Shown one piece after another: positions 23,801-30,250 of a stretch of DNA of 64,000 nucleotides. The stretch comes from Corynebacterium sp. 13CS0277. Its GTDB lineage: Bacteria > Actinomycetota > Actinomycetes > Mycobacteriales > Mycobacteriaceae. Position 1 is the stretch's first letter; each line of letters starts with the position of its first letter. The translations under genes and the position numbers were made by a program. The DNA lies in contig NZ_PPDL01000008.1 of NCBI RefSeq assembly GCF_002994655.1, positions 62,001 through 126,000 of the forward strand, in the 5' to 3' direction. The notes below the pieces were generated by a model. It worked only from the letters and a program-made list of their open reading frames with translations. It was not told the origin of the DNA and searched no databases.

Positions 23801-24279
23801 GCCATGCCGGCGACGGAGGCTGCGGTGAGGGCCGGGCCGAGCTGCTGCACGGCGGGCAGCAGGGTTTTCACCGCGCCGGCGAGGCTGGCGGCGTTGGTGG
23901 CGGACTCGGCGGCGACGATCGGCTTGGTGGGGATGCTGGCGGCTGCCTTTGCGAGCCGCTGGGTGGAGTTGGCGGCTGCATCGGCGGCGGTGGACAGTGC
24001 GCGAGCCTGGGCGGCGGCCTGGGGGTTGAGTTTGACGCTCGCGCCGGCGGCGGCGGTCTGCTTGAACGCGGCCCCGGTGGTCTTGGCGGTGTCGCCGAGG
24101 CCACGGACCTCCCGCTGGGCCTTGGTGACCTGCTTGGTGTCCGTCTTGAGTTTGAGGGTGGTCTTGGAGGTTTTTTCGGCGAGTTCGCCGAGGTCGACCA
24201 GCCCGTCCCTGGTGGTGTCGATGGCCTTGATTGCTTTGCCGGCGTCGACGGTGAGGTCAAACTTGAGTTCTCGGGACAT
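17830..24279 (-). CDS. Tape measure protein with NlpC/P60-like peptidase domain
   Basis: 2149-aa tail length ruler, the largest protein in the prophage. The first 1000 residues are Ala/Lys-rich helix with hydrophobic stretches. A cysteine-peptidase-like domain lies near 1210-1310: C1227 in SDCTGAVS after YRLGGWGSD, and H1285 in DGHAAATIG. Residues about 1400-1800 are charged coiled coil. Such a domain would cut peptidoglycan during DNA entry. It follows the two tail chaperone frames. The tail would be long, about 320 nm at 0.15 nm per residue if the whole protein sets the length. Confidence 0.88.
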   Translation of the reverse strand: MSRELKFDLTVDAGKAIKAIDTTRDGLVDLGELAEKTSKTTLKLKTDTKQVTKAQREVRGLGDTAKTTGAAFKQTAAAGASVKLNPQAAAQARALSTAADAAANSTQRLAKAAASIPTKPIVAAESATNAASLAGAVKTLLPAVQQLGPALTAASVAGMALSGGMSRLKAIDNAKSKLKGLGHDTQAVAAIMKDALGSVKGTAFGLGEAASTAAGTVAAGIKPGKELATTLGTVADTAAIAGASMQEIGMIFNSVAARGKLQGDDMLQLLSRGIPVLQLIGKQLGVTSAEVSDMVSKGQVDFATFEAAMRDGMGGAAKEMGNTFAGAAANTKAALGRLGAEILNPAFQALPGILGSATSATDSLTDSVKRATGFMQGLPAPVQQVALAATAAALANATLGKRFDATNTKLASAAKGAQSWAQQLRATATQLQAANAGLTRHEALIRSVTVTSPRLKALEQAYLGATMGAARMGAEAGRSGLQLTLMSRSAGVAAVGMAGLKAAATGLWTALGGPLGLAITGVTLALGAWLGHVEKTKQAQAEAAAATDRWAQAFQASNNLIDANIHKLAVQEAQTGKLGDAITAGALTTEQAARAIENEGDARKKILDALDEEIKAREKANAANVVDYGSDADKEIEKLKAARDAIEAQGKAFDEGRTKAEQAADAIGKLGESSASISAPAYDAAERTRSLAEQLYHAADEAKNFEDAIKRTARALNAEFNGTTLDMQQEIGEFYKQVEELSKKSAGLDFFNSSTGQFDMTQQAARDTLDVLRSTQNEMSEAVAARMEQLRNAGSQETEVIEVARQEWEKYRQSVVDSLTAAGRSADEIQAVMKAAGFDQPLNTLVKVQVQGDEDASKALEILGDKALEFDNKKHELHIAADIPAHVQKQLEDLHLKVEKLPDGKTLAVKADPQNAATTRTLDSIRRQMMDIPEAKNISVDLRARTDDVVAKLNEIGYQASVMEPAEFPIIADTEEARQAIHELGLAAESMPDGEILIRDYTPENMDRLRQLGADVLNLPQGNIVIEDRTGEKRRALEDLGLKITTLPEGEIVIHDNAEVVRNKIDSLLSPAALSKVATITLNAAGSFFTRLTGHATGGRIPTNAEGSRIPANADGSRIGGPAGYRLPTTGPGTERVDGFLGVGKDGIPTTWVDKGEWVINGRSSERFDTTLAAINHGDPSGVLAGLAKDLPRLADGGKADDVLSALRPWEGTPYRLGGWGSDSSDCTGAVSMAANVADGRDPLDGRGATANFAEFLASRGFEPGLGGPDDFSVGWYHNSGTDGHAAATIGGHRLESGGGTGGGLHIDGPATGADDPQFTQHMHRKLEYTGDGGATAAGSDGGSPGFVRSFVPVATNTNGGVYSGAVNIPGLANNTAAPTLGEAFATHPAMQTLRDAGLGDIVDQMGKLKLPTLDVLLYVNEDTIAAFNKLGEAEDDRAEAAYNVAEAEKALAEARKQVGKTDTEWADKIAEARKDLEKAKTPDKKGKVDSDKVEKAQKKLDKMLAEAPEKAEKASEKVVQAERKLAKARMEETQKVAALERARMEMDIAKAIAPAQAFNSVMGSVANGFKKAAEQVARLNELHAYRRQVEERFRAAALDSARAQVELTDALIAQQDAARTAASERAAANLKVREAEYDLSRARQAAYDYERRSATEAIVSVEDASNRKLTIADNEAQALKLESLARLARAQEALTAFDAAMLEREATTKLVYAQEAARIQALRLAQESVRLAEAQNSISYGGEEAGGLMGWLDAMGDFFGGVGKTVLGAVKVGVGGMLTTTGAGALVGVPLAASGLADIGTGLTNTVKGWQTMDANSTDAYNEFGDLSLGEKVAVVLAAAGAPVSGAATALAESMGVDHKTAEEFGDGLGGIPRLLLEGYLSGNEAKRAVDERHAALQERENAKAENANELRRLEEEKAAREKQLSIGATLKDRVAELTREVEENTFANRKSTDALTDATSAAGGGRGLVFSLGGGTWFDPTRSAMDAYQADGGFGGVGIGGTLAEQGASWSIDDGGYTPAAPSRLLTNVRGQQDSTSRLESAITATGAATLAAQTEATEATVASSGYQKATQAKAAEQANTQEKMLEALTRIAGALPTAGHKNTVPLARALALATKSGALGTMVMEAVDSVYPDQDTTLTAALARQG

Positions 24280-24318
24280 GGCGGTGGTCTCCCTCCGGTG
24301 CGGGGGCTGGGTGCGGGT

Positions 24319-24750
24319 TTAGAACAGGGCGGGAGACGGGTAGGGGGCTGCCGGGTAGGCGGGTGCCGGGTAGGTGGGGGTGGGGTTGGTGCCCAGGGCG
24401 GTGGAGAGCCTCCCGGGGCGGGTGATGAGGTCAATGATGCGCACCTCTAGCCACCTCCAGGTGCGGCGGTCCAGGATGCCGGATTCGACGTCGAGGCCAT
24501 AGATTTCGTGGAGGTCGCACTCGATGGCGTTCCACTGGGAGAGGACGGCACCCCAGGTGATGGTGGGGGTGCCGTCCTCTGCTGGGGTGGGGTTGTACCA
24601 CTCCCGGATGCCGTAGTCGGCGAGCCAGGGGCCGCCGCCGGGGTCGTCTGCCGCGTAGGCCCCGGGGCGGGGGTCGTACCACCCGTACTCGGGGTCGTAG
24701 ATCAGTCCGTCGGCGCTTCGGCGGCTGCCGTCGGCTCCGATGCTTTTCCC
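24319..24750 (-). CDS. Tail assembly chaperone C-terminal extension, made by -1 frameshift
   Basis: Frame overlapping the end of the upstream chaperone with no good start of its own. It continues from the slippery site as SIGADGSRRSADGLIYDPEY and ends in Pro/Tyr/Ala-rich repeats. This matches the G/GT design of long-tailed phages: a minority of ribosomes slip and make a longer chaperone that binds the tape measure. Region 24442-24540 (WNAIECDLHEIYGLDVE) is the conserved-looking core. Confidence 0.75.
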   Translation of the reverse strand, partial: GKSIGADGSRRSADGLIYDPEYGWYDPRPGAYAADDPGGGPWLADYGIREWYNPTPAEDGTPTITWGAVLSQWNAIECDLHEIYGLDVESGILDRRTWRWLEVRIIDLITRPGRLSTALGTNPTPTYPAPAYPAAPYPSPALF

Positions 24751-25151
24751 TCCGGGGCGTCCGCGTTGTCGGCGTCGCCGGTGTCGGCCTCGTCGGTGGT
24801 GGTGCCGCTGCCCTTGTGGGCGTAGTTGATGGCGGCGTCCGGGGAGGCCCAGAAGTACAGGAACGTGGCGCTCAGCACGCGGTCGATGATGTTGAAGTCC
24901 ACGCCCCGGGCGGTGAGGTCGGCGAGGACGCCACCGGAGAAGGTGCCGGTCTCCGGGTCGAAGGCGCTGCCCAGCAGCGGCGGCACGAACTGGAGCAGGT
25001 CGAGGTCGGTGGTCTGCTTGCCGGAGACTGCTGCGCGGAAGCGGAGCACCTCGGCTGCGGTGGGGGCGACGGCGTAGGGGTGGCCGTCGACGGTGAAGGT
25101 GAATGCGCTCTTCTCGGTGTAGGCGGTAAGTTCGCCAAGGTCGTGGGACAC
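24702..25151 (-). CDS. Tail assembly chaperone (G-like)
   Basis: 149 aa, between the moron island and the tape measure. The globular N-terminal part (residues 1-115) is followed by an acidic Ala/Glu/Thr tail containing the slippery site. It starts at ATG 25151 and is preceded by late motif copy 2, which restarts transcription after the island. Role by position and by the frameshift architecture. Confidence 0.75.
   Translation of the reverse strand: MSHDLGELTAYTEKSAFTFTVDGHPYAVAPTAAEVLRFRAAVSGKQTTDLDLLQFVPPLLGSAFDPETGTFSGGVLADLTARGVDFNIIDRVLSATFLYFWASPDAAINYAHKGSGTTTDEADTGDADNADAPEGKASEPTAAAEAPTD
24744..24750 (-). other. Programmed -1 frameshift site GGGAAAA
   Basis: On the minus strand the chaperone frame reads GAG GGA AAA GCA, which is a canonical X XXY YYZ slippery heptamer (G GGA AAA). 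A -1 slip enters exactly the frame of the downstream extension, 15 codons before the zero-frame stop. Confidence 0.85.
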
Positions 25152-25208
25152 GGTGGGGCCTTTCGGTGGGGTGGGCGGGGTCGCTGCACAGTATGTGTCC
25201 CTGGGTGC

Positions 25209-25218
25209 TGCGGTCAGT
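25209..25218 (-). promoter_or_regulatory. Late motif copy 2 (ACTGACCGCA), upstream of tail chaperone
   Basis: 58 nt before the chaperone ATG. Here the motif can be read as -35 CTGACC with a 16-nt spacer to CATACT. It is the only visible restart signal after the terminators of the moron island. Confidence 0.55.
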
Positions 25219-25235
25219 GCCCACCCCGGCCCCGG

Positions 25236-26237
25236 CTACTTCACCACTCGGAGGTGGGGGCGTGTGGCGGGCTGCTGTGGCGGCCGGCTGGTTGGCGCGA
25301 AGGAGTACCGCTCGACTGGGATGCGGATGGGTTCTTTCCGCGTCCAACCGCGCGAGGACAGTTGTTTCCGCAGGGACAGGTGCCGGTCGGCGTCGATGAT
25401 GCCGAGCGCCCTGGCGCGCTGCACGGTCGCTGCCAGGGAGATGAGGTACTGGCTTTTCACCCGGCCGTAGCCTTCGAGGCGGAGGCCTGCGGACACTGCC
25501 GCGCGGGCGTCCGTCTCTGGCAGTAGGAACGCCCCGGCGAAGAGGTTTGCCTCGTCCTCCCGCACCCGCACGTCGGTGGGCGGGTTGATGCTGTGCAGCA
25601 CAAGGTGCCCGAGTTCGTGGGCGCGGGTGAACCGGACGCGGCCGCCGTCCTCGCACTCGGTCGTGGCGACGACGGGGCGTTGGCTGGCATCCCACGGGGA
25701 GGACACCCCGTCGATTTTGCTGAGGTCGAGGTGGGGGTTGGCGAGCTTGGCGACGGGGATGCGGGCTGTGGCCATGGCCCGGGTGACGTTGTGGACGGGG
25801 CCTGTCGGCTCGACGCGGAGGAGGTTGCGGGTGCGCTGCGCGATCTCCTCGATGGCTTGCAGGGGCAGTGCGGTTGTCCGCTGTCCCGCGTCGACGGCGA
25901 CGGGCACCCAGGGGTGGGTGATGGCTGCGCGTGCGGTGGCCTCGATTTCGGCGAAGGTGGCGACCACGCCACGCTCGGTGACCTTGGGGAGCTTCTTGAG
26001 GCGAAGGTTGAGATCGTCGGCGGTGTAGGTAGGGGTGGGGCGGTCGAAGAAGCCCTCCGGGGTGTCGGGGAGCCGGCGGGCGCGTTCGATGACGCGCTGG
26101 GGATCGCGCTCGCCGCGTTCGGCGTAGCTGACCATCGACTGCGGCACCCCCAGGAGGTCGGCGAGTTGCTCCTGGTGGAGGTTGAGGTAGGCGCGGAGGT
26201 CTTTGATGCGCTGGGGGCTAGTTGGCGTTGTCGTCAA
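25236..26237 (-). CDS. XRE-family regulator fused to ImmA/IrrE metallopeptidase
   Basis: 333 aa. The N-terminal helix-turn-helix (about residues 10-45, LHQEQLADLLGVPQSMVSYA) binds DNA. The central and C-terminal part is an M78 peptidase: RAHELGHLVLH gives the HExxH zinc motif and EANLFAGAFLLPE the third-ligand region. In ICEBs1 and related elements ImmA cleaves the ImmR repressor to trigger induction, and IrrE cleaves DdrO. Here both parts are in one chain. Start is TTG 26237; a nine-codon frame beginning GTG (AGGA upstream) overlaps it and may couple initiation. The palindrome TGGTATACCA at 26299-26308 overlaps a likely -10. Confidence 0.8.
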   Translation of the reverse strand: MTTTPTSPQRIKDLRAYLNLHQEQLADLLGVPQSMVSYAERGERDPQRVIERARRLPDTPEGFFDRPTPTYTADDLNLRLKKLPKVTERGVVATFAEIEATARAAITHPWVPVAVDAGQRTTALPLQAIEEIAQRTRNLLRVEPTGPVHNVTRAMATARIPVAKLANPHLDLSKIDGVSSPWDASQRPVVATTECEDGGRVRFTRAHELGHLVLHSINPPTDVRVREDEANLFAGAFLLPETDARAAVSAGLRLEGYGRVKSQYLISLAATVQRARALGIIDADRHLSLRKQLSSRGWTRKEPIRIPVERYSFAPTSRPPQQPATRPHLRVVK

Positions 26238-26719
26238 TGTTCACGTCGTTCCTGGTGTCGGTGTGTAATCCGGCGTGATGGCATCCCCCCTGGGGTGATG
26301 GTATACCACGCTTTTTCACACCGGGGTGCGTGCAGACAACGCGAGGGCACCGACCTCGAGGGCCACCACTCACACACCCACAGCCCCGTAGCGCGCCCAG
26401 ACACCCCACCCCCAAGCAAGTGCACCCCCGGGCCGGTTCAACGCGCCCACGGGGCCACAGGGCCGGATTTTGCACACCCCTACGCCCCACCGCCGACAGC
26501 AGCGACGGGCACCACCCGGGGGCGAGGCCCACGCCGACAGGCGGGGCCACACGCCCCTGCCCTACAAACACTCCCCCGTGCGGCTTGGGATGGGGGCGCG
26601 GTAGCGCCAACCCCAGACCCCACCCAGGGCAGCGCTTCCCACCCAACCCCTCGCGCGCGTACCCCCCTCTTATGGGTGGTCTTTTCTCTTGTCTTATATG
26701 TGCCCAAGTTTTTTAACAA

Positions 26720-26753
26720 CCCGTACACAAGTATCTTTACAACCCCTGACCAG
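26720..26753. repeat. 34-nt direct repeat, copy 1
   Basis: Matches 26843-26876 with two mismatches; the last 20 bases, TCTTTACAACCCCTGACCAG, are identical. It is followed by TTTACC-cgatc-GGTAAA, a 17-nt inverted repeat (26759-26775). Lies in the AT-rich 0.8-kb gap upstream of the XRE-ImmA gene. Confidence 0.75.
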
Positions 26754-26842
26754 CCACTTTACCCGATCGGTAAAAGTTTCCCACCCGTTGCCCCTGCTAG
26801 TGGGCACAACACCCCACCCCACCACACCAGCCCCCAACCCCA

Positions 26843-26876
26843 CCCGTACCCAAATATCTTTACAACCCCTGACCAG
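26843..26876. repeat. 34-nt direct repeat, copy 2
   Basis: Second copy, 123 bp from the first. It is followed by GGGGTTTTACCCC, a partial counterpart of the inverted repeat after copy 1. Spacing near 12 helical turns suggests protein binding, for example by the XRE regulator. The rest of 26238-26890 holds no convincing gene. Confidence 0.75.
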
Positions 26877-26905
26877 GGGTTTTACCCCGCACCCAAAAAA
26901 GCAAA

Positions 26906-26982
26906 GCACCCCGCACCCTCGTCGAGTGACGTCCGCCGGAAATCAGTAGCGGCTCGCCACTCCACGGAGGAGTGCGGGGTGC
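26906..26982 (-). terminator. Terminator of the antirepressor operon
   Basis: GCACCCCGCAC (26906-26916) pairs with GTGCGGGGTGC (26972-26982), with an inner GAGTG/CACTC pairing. On the minus strand it runs into TTTGCTTTTTTGGG. It ends transcription of the two genes at 27046-28307. Confidence 0.75.
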
Positions 26983-27045
26983 AGGGGGTGTAGTTAACCG
27001 AGTGGTACGGGAAGGGGATTCGCCGCCGGGGGTGGTTCCCCGGCC

Positions 27046-27324
27046 TTAGCGCAGGGTGATGTTGGTGTACTGCCCGCTGTCGATGAGCTGGGCGGCGACG
27101 TCCACGGCCTCCTGCAAGCGGGAGACGAGGCGCTCGGCCTGGGTGATGGTGAACCCGACGGAGTGCCAGCGGTTGCCGTCGATGGCGACGTCAATCATCG
27201 TGAAGTTGTCCTCCGGGTCGTGGGAGACGTCCACGATGACGTGGGCGAGCGGGTCAGGGCAGGTGATGTGAGGCTGGCCGCCGCACTTGTCGCGGTTGTT
27301 CGGCTCGCTGTAGGTGGTCTTCAC
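27046..27324 (-). CDS. Small protein cotranslated with the antirepressor
   Basis: 92 aa starting at GTG 27324, which overlaps the antirepressor stop (GTGA), so translation is coupled. Contains CGGQPHITCPDP and a C-terminal amphipathic helix. Family not recognised. Coupling to the antirepressor suggests a regulatory partner, but nothing in the sequence shows this. Confidence 0.6.
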   Translation of the reverse strand: MKTTYSEPNNRDKCGGQPHITCPDPLAHVIVDVSHDPEDNFTMIDVAIDGNRWHSVGFTITQAERLVSRLQEAVDVAAQLIDSGQYTNITLR

Positions 27325-28307
27325 TTGATGAGTCCCTTCTTGGTCCAATCGTCGCGGATCATGGTGATCCAGGGAACGCTGCTGGGGAGCAGGTAGGTGG
27401 TGTGGCTGATGCCGATGGTGCCGTCGGCCTTGTCGAACATCCGGGTCTTGACCTGGAAGTACCGCTCATACTTGGCGTACGGGGTGTTGTGGAGCTGGCC
27501 TCCGGTGATGAGGATGCCGTCCTCGCGGAGCAGCCGGTAGAACGTCTGCTGGGGTACGCGGAGGATTTTGGCCACGGTACGGAGTCCGATGAGGCCGTCG
27601 GCGTCCATGAACTCGCGGGCGGCCTTGTTGTTGAGGCGCTCGGTCCACAGGTCGCAGGCGAGTTCCACCACTTGGGCCTCGTTGGAGGCGATTTCGGCGA
27701 GGAGCTGCTCGTTTTCGGACTTGAGGTCCTCGGCGAGGGCTGCCTGCTGGGCGGCGACTTGGAGGGCTTGGGCGTAGGTGGTGGGGATGGCCCACTGCCC
27801 GGTGCCGGTGCTGTCGTCGTTGGTGGGTGCTTGGCCGGTTTCGGCTTGGCGGGTGCGGATGGCGAAGTAGGCTTGCGCGGCGGCGACTTCGAGCTTGTTG
27901 GGGTCGCCGTTCATGGCGACGAGGTAGGCGGCGAACCGCGACAGCTCGTAGTCTTCCTGGGCCGGGCCGCGCTTCCCGGAAACTTTAGGCGATCGCCTAA
28001 AGTTTCCCTCTAGCTGGGCGTTCTGGTTCTCCGCGGCCTTCATGGCTCGGGTGAGGGGCTTCTGAAAATCGCCCCACCTGGGGTACCCCATGAGGGTCAT
28101 GAGGTCGCGGGCGGACCAGTACTCGGTGCCATCTTCACGCACGTGACGGTGGTCGTCGAAGGGGGAAACGTTTGCCTCGCTAGCAACGTCGCTGATAGCG
28201 TGAGACTCACGCGGAGCCTCTACGGCTTTGTTTTGGTTGAGGCCCTTCACCTCTGGCGCGGCAACGCCAGACTCCAGGTGGAGGGTCTTCTGCATGTTCG
28301 AGGACAT
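27321..28307 (-). CDS. Phage antirepressor (DinD/BRO-like N-terminus, KilAC C-terminus)
   Basis: 328 aa. The N-terminal domain (about residues 60-155) has EYWSARDLMTLMGYPRWGDF and EDYELSRFAAYLVAMNGDP, typical of DinD/BRO antirepressor domains. The C-terminal part (about 215-325) has the KilAC pattern MDADGLIGLRTVAKILRVP. Such proteins inactivate phage repressors at induction. RBS AAGGAG precedes ATG 28307. Its promoter carries repressor-type operators, so it should be silent in the lysogen. A perfect 30-bp palindrome lies inside the coding sequence. Confidence 0.8.
   Translation of the reverse strand: MSSNMQKTLHLESGVAAPEVKGLNQNKAVEAPRESHAISDVASEANVSPFDDHRHVREDGTEYWSARDLMTLMGYPRWGDFQKPLTRAMKAAENQNAQLEGNFRRSPKVSGKRGPAQEDYELSRFAAYLVAMNGDPNKLEVAAAQAYFAIRTRQAETGQAPTNDDSTGTGQWAIPTTYAQALQVAAQQAALAEDLKSENEQLLAEIASNEAQVVELACDLWTERLNNKAAREFMDADGLIGLRTVAKILRVPQQTFYRLLREDGILITGGQLHNTPYAKYERYFQVKTRMFDKADGTIGISHTTYLLPSSVPWITMIRDDWTKKGLIK
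27978..28007. repeat. Perfect 30-bp palindrome inside the antirepressor gene
   Basis: GGAAACTTTAGGCGA is followed directly by its exact reverse complement, giving a 30-bp palindrome with no spacer. It encodes GNFRRSPKVS in a conserved part of the domain, using AGG, CGA and AAA codons that are unusual in this GC-rich genome. Confidence 0.9.
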
Positions 28308-28389
28308 GCCTTCTCCTTAATTTTTCGAAGGGGCACCACCCGTTGAGGTGGTGCAGGTAGATGCGGTGGCGAACTCCTCCCGTACGTAA

Positions 28390-28414
28390 TCGGATTAACT
28401 ACGCGCCTATTTTA
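28390..28414 (-). promoter_or_regulatory. Antirepressor promoter with operator copy
   Basis: Minus-strand -10 TAAAAT (28409-28414) with a 14/17 match to the operator consensus just downstream (28390-28406, GCGCGTAGTTAATCCGA). A second, degenerate copy lies upstream at 28428-28444, sharing the CCGCATGCAAACATC flank with the 46.36-kb site. The -35 is weak (TTAGCT, 19-nt spacer). Confidence 0.6.
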
Positions 28415-28596
28415 ACCTAGAGACGCGTGCTAGAGCTAATCCGCATGCAAACATCCATGCAGGCCACAGATTTGCGATTTTCACCACACGCGCAAGCGCT
28501 TTCGACAGGCCACTCTACGTCACCATGCGGATACACTCCGAACTAGCCCTGCCGCACACTAGCTGAGCTGCTGTTTTACCCGCTACGCTGCCTGCC

Positions 28597-29217
28597 ATGA
28601 GCGAAGAGACACCCCCCACCGCCGAGGGGACAAGCCTGGGCGACTACCTCCGTACCTTCCTCCCCGACGAAGAGCTGCCAGAGGACGAGCGCGCCGCTCG
28701 ACGGGCACAGTGCGACGCCATCGTCAACCGCACTGTCACTTGGCTCGACCGGGACATGGACTGGCGGATCCCGTACGGGTACGTAGACCTAGCCGGCCGC
28801 ATCGACGGCAAGCACTTCCGGGAGTACACCGACACCGTGAAGCAGCTCAAGCGGGAGGGGAGGCTAGAGGAGGCACTAGCCCTCCAGCTGCGCATTCTGG
28901 AGGCCGCGAACCGCTACCACCAGGCCAGCTACGAACTCATTTCAGTTCCACACCGCCGCGACTGTGAGCGCGAGGGGTGGCAACTGCCGAACTTGCAGGC
29001 CATCACCCACCACCGGAATACCATCGACACCGCGATCATCTACCGCAAGCTCAAGGACTACGACGGGGAGATCGCCGTCCTTGAGGGCTACCTCGACTAC
29101 AACAGCGTGCTACCCGAGTTTGCAGACTCGTTCTGCCGTGTGCTTGTCGAGGAGCGGCTGGCGAAGGCGCGCCAGTTGAAGGCCAAGGCCGAGGCACGGC
29201 AAAGCCCCCAGGGTTAA
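28597..29217 (+). CDS. Unknown rightward moron gene
   Basis: 206 aa on the opposite strand to the structural genes. Acidic N-terminus, then helical sequence with a TPR-like stretch (KQLKREGRLEEALALQLRIL, residues about 80-100) and a basic C-terminus. The family is not recognised. There is no ribosome-binding site; TACGCT (28584-28589) ends seven nt before the ATG, so a leaderless transcript is likely. Isolated, divergently oriented genes like this are often expressed in the lysogen and act in superinfection exclusion or host defence; that role is only a guess. Confidence 0.7.
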   Translation: MSEETPPTAEGTSLGDYLRTFLPDEELPEDERAARRAQCDAIVNRTVTWLDRDMDWRIPYGYVDLAGRIDGKHFREYTDTVKQLKREGRLEEALALQLRILEAANRYHQASYELISVPHRRDCEREGWQLPNLQAITHHRNTIDTAIIYRKLKDYDGEIAVLEGYLDYNSVLPEFADSFCRVLVEERLAKARQLKAKAEARQSPQG

Positions 29218-29230
29218 CAACCCCGGGGGC
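29204..29230. terminator. Terminator between major tail gene and moron island
   Basis: GCCCCCAGGG (29204-29213) pairs with CCCCGGGGGC (29221-29230). On the minus strand it is followed by TTT, so it can stop the head-to-tail transcript. It overlaps the last codons of the + strand gene and may serve both. Confidence 0.65.
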
Positions 29231-29248
29231 ACCAGCCCTAGCAGGCGT

Positions 29249-29785
29249 CTACGCCGCCGCGTAGGGCACGGACGCCTTCGTGACGGCGTCGGTAAGCACC
29301 GGCTTGATGCGGCGCGGCGCGCACGAGGACTGCAAGTTCGCGGTGAACGTACGCATGTCGTTCGCGCCGCCGTCGTTGGTGGTGAAGGTGTTCGTCGCGG
29401 TCATCTCCCACCCCTCGTCGGTGCCGTCAGTACGCCAGACGCGGACGTCCAGCTGCCCCTCGGCACCCAGCTCGATGCCGGTGTCGTAGAGCAACTTCTG
29501 GGACGGCTCCAGCTCCTTGGCGTTGCGCACGACGGCGAACTTGCCGTTGCACACGACGGTGAGCTTACGGCTGGTCTTCACCTGGGACTCCCAGCCGTCG
29601 GAGTCGAGGTCGGAGGCGTCCACCGCAGACGTCTCAATGTTGACGGAGATCGTGTCGAGACCGCGCACGAACTTCCACGCGGAGTCGCCGTCGCCGGTCT
29701 TCTTGATCTGCAAGGCCCAATTTCGGTTGAGCAGCTTGTTCAGCTCACAGGAGCCGGGGGCCGTGGCGACAGTGGCAGCAGCCAT
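29249..29785 (-). CDS. Major tail tube protein
   Basis: 178 aa. The beta-rich sequence, the phrase GLDTISVNIETSAVDASDLDS and the order after the tail terminator fit a siphophage tail tube subunit. It would polymerise around the tape measure. Last gene before the terminator at 29204-29230, separated from the chaperones by the moron island. Confidence 0.75.
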   Translation of the reverse strand: MAAATVATAPGSCELNKLLNRNWALQIKKTGDGDSAWKFVRGLDTISVNIETSAVDASDLDSDGWESQVKTSRKLTVVCNGKFAVVRNAKELEPSQKLLYDTGIELGAEGQLDVRVWRTDGTDEGWEMTATNTFTTNDGGANDMRTFTANLQSSCAPRRIKPVLTDAVTKASVPYAAA

Positions 29786-29794
29786 TTAGTCCTC

Positions 29795-30250
29795 CTAGTC
29801 GGGGGCCAGCAGGAGCAGCCGATACACATCGGCCCGCTGCCACCGGCGGTTCTGGTCGTGGTGTAGTGCCCCCATCTGCGTGCGCCTGGAGAGTAACACC
29901 CGCTGGGCGGCGGTCAGTGGGAACCCCTGTCGGTCGTGCAGCGCGGCGAACGCGCCACCCATGATCCGCCTGAGCGCCTCCATGTCCCAGGGGGCTGCGC
30001 GGCCTGTCAGGGATACAAGGTAGGTGGGGTTGGCGTCGTCGCCGTCGCGGTCCTCCATGAGCACGCGTACGGCGATGGCGGCATCCGGCTGGTCTGGCAG
30101 GAACCCGAGGAACACTGCGGGGGTGTCCCCTGGTGCCTGCTGGTCGTCGTCGGGGTGGCGGCACAGCCCCACCGAGTGCAGGTAGGTGGCGAGTTGGTAG
30201 TCGAGGCCGTCGTGGCTGGCGCAGCCGACGGCGGTGGTTGTCCCGGTCAC
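29795..30250 (-). CDS. Tail terminator-like protein
   Basis: 151 aa, overlapping the upstream gene by four nt. The N-terminal helix with LATYLHSVGLC and the segment AAIAVRVLMEDRD resemble minor capsid/tail terminator proteins that cap the tail and join it to the connector. Called by position just before the major tail gene and by general pattern. Confidence 0.6.
   Translation of the reverse strand: MTGTTTAVGCASHDGLDYQLATYLHSVGLCRHPDDDQQAPGDTPAVFLGFLPDQPDAAIAVRVLMEDRDGDDANPTYLVSLTGRAAPWDMEALRRIMGGAFAALHDRQGFPLTAAQRVLLSRRTQMGALHHDQNRRWQRADVYRLLLLAPD

Noticed and set aside
16846..24450. 2534-aa open frame on the plus strand opposite the tape measure and tail genes
   Set aside because: Its translation is Gly/Val/Leu-rich with no domains, and it mirrors the codon bias of the minus-strand genes; antisense open frames of this kind are expected at this GC content.
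26218..26728. Cys/Gly-rich minus-strand frames in the XRE-ImmA upstream gap
   Set aside because: Non-family sequence in a region with repeats and hairpins; only the nine-codon end near 26218-26244 might act as a leader peptide.
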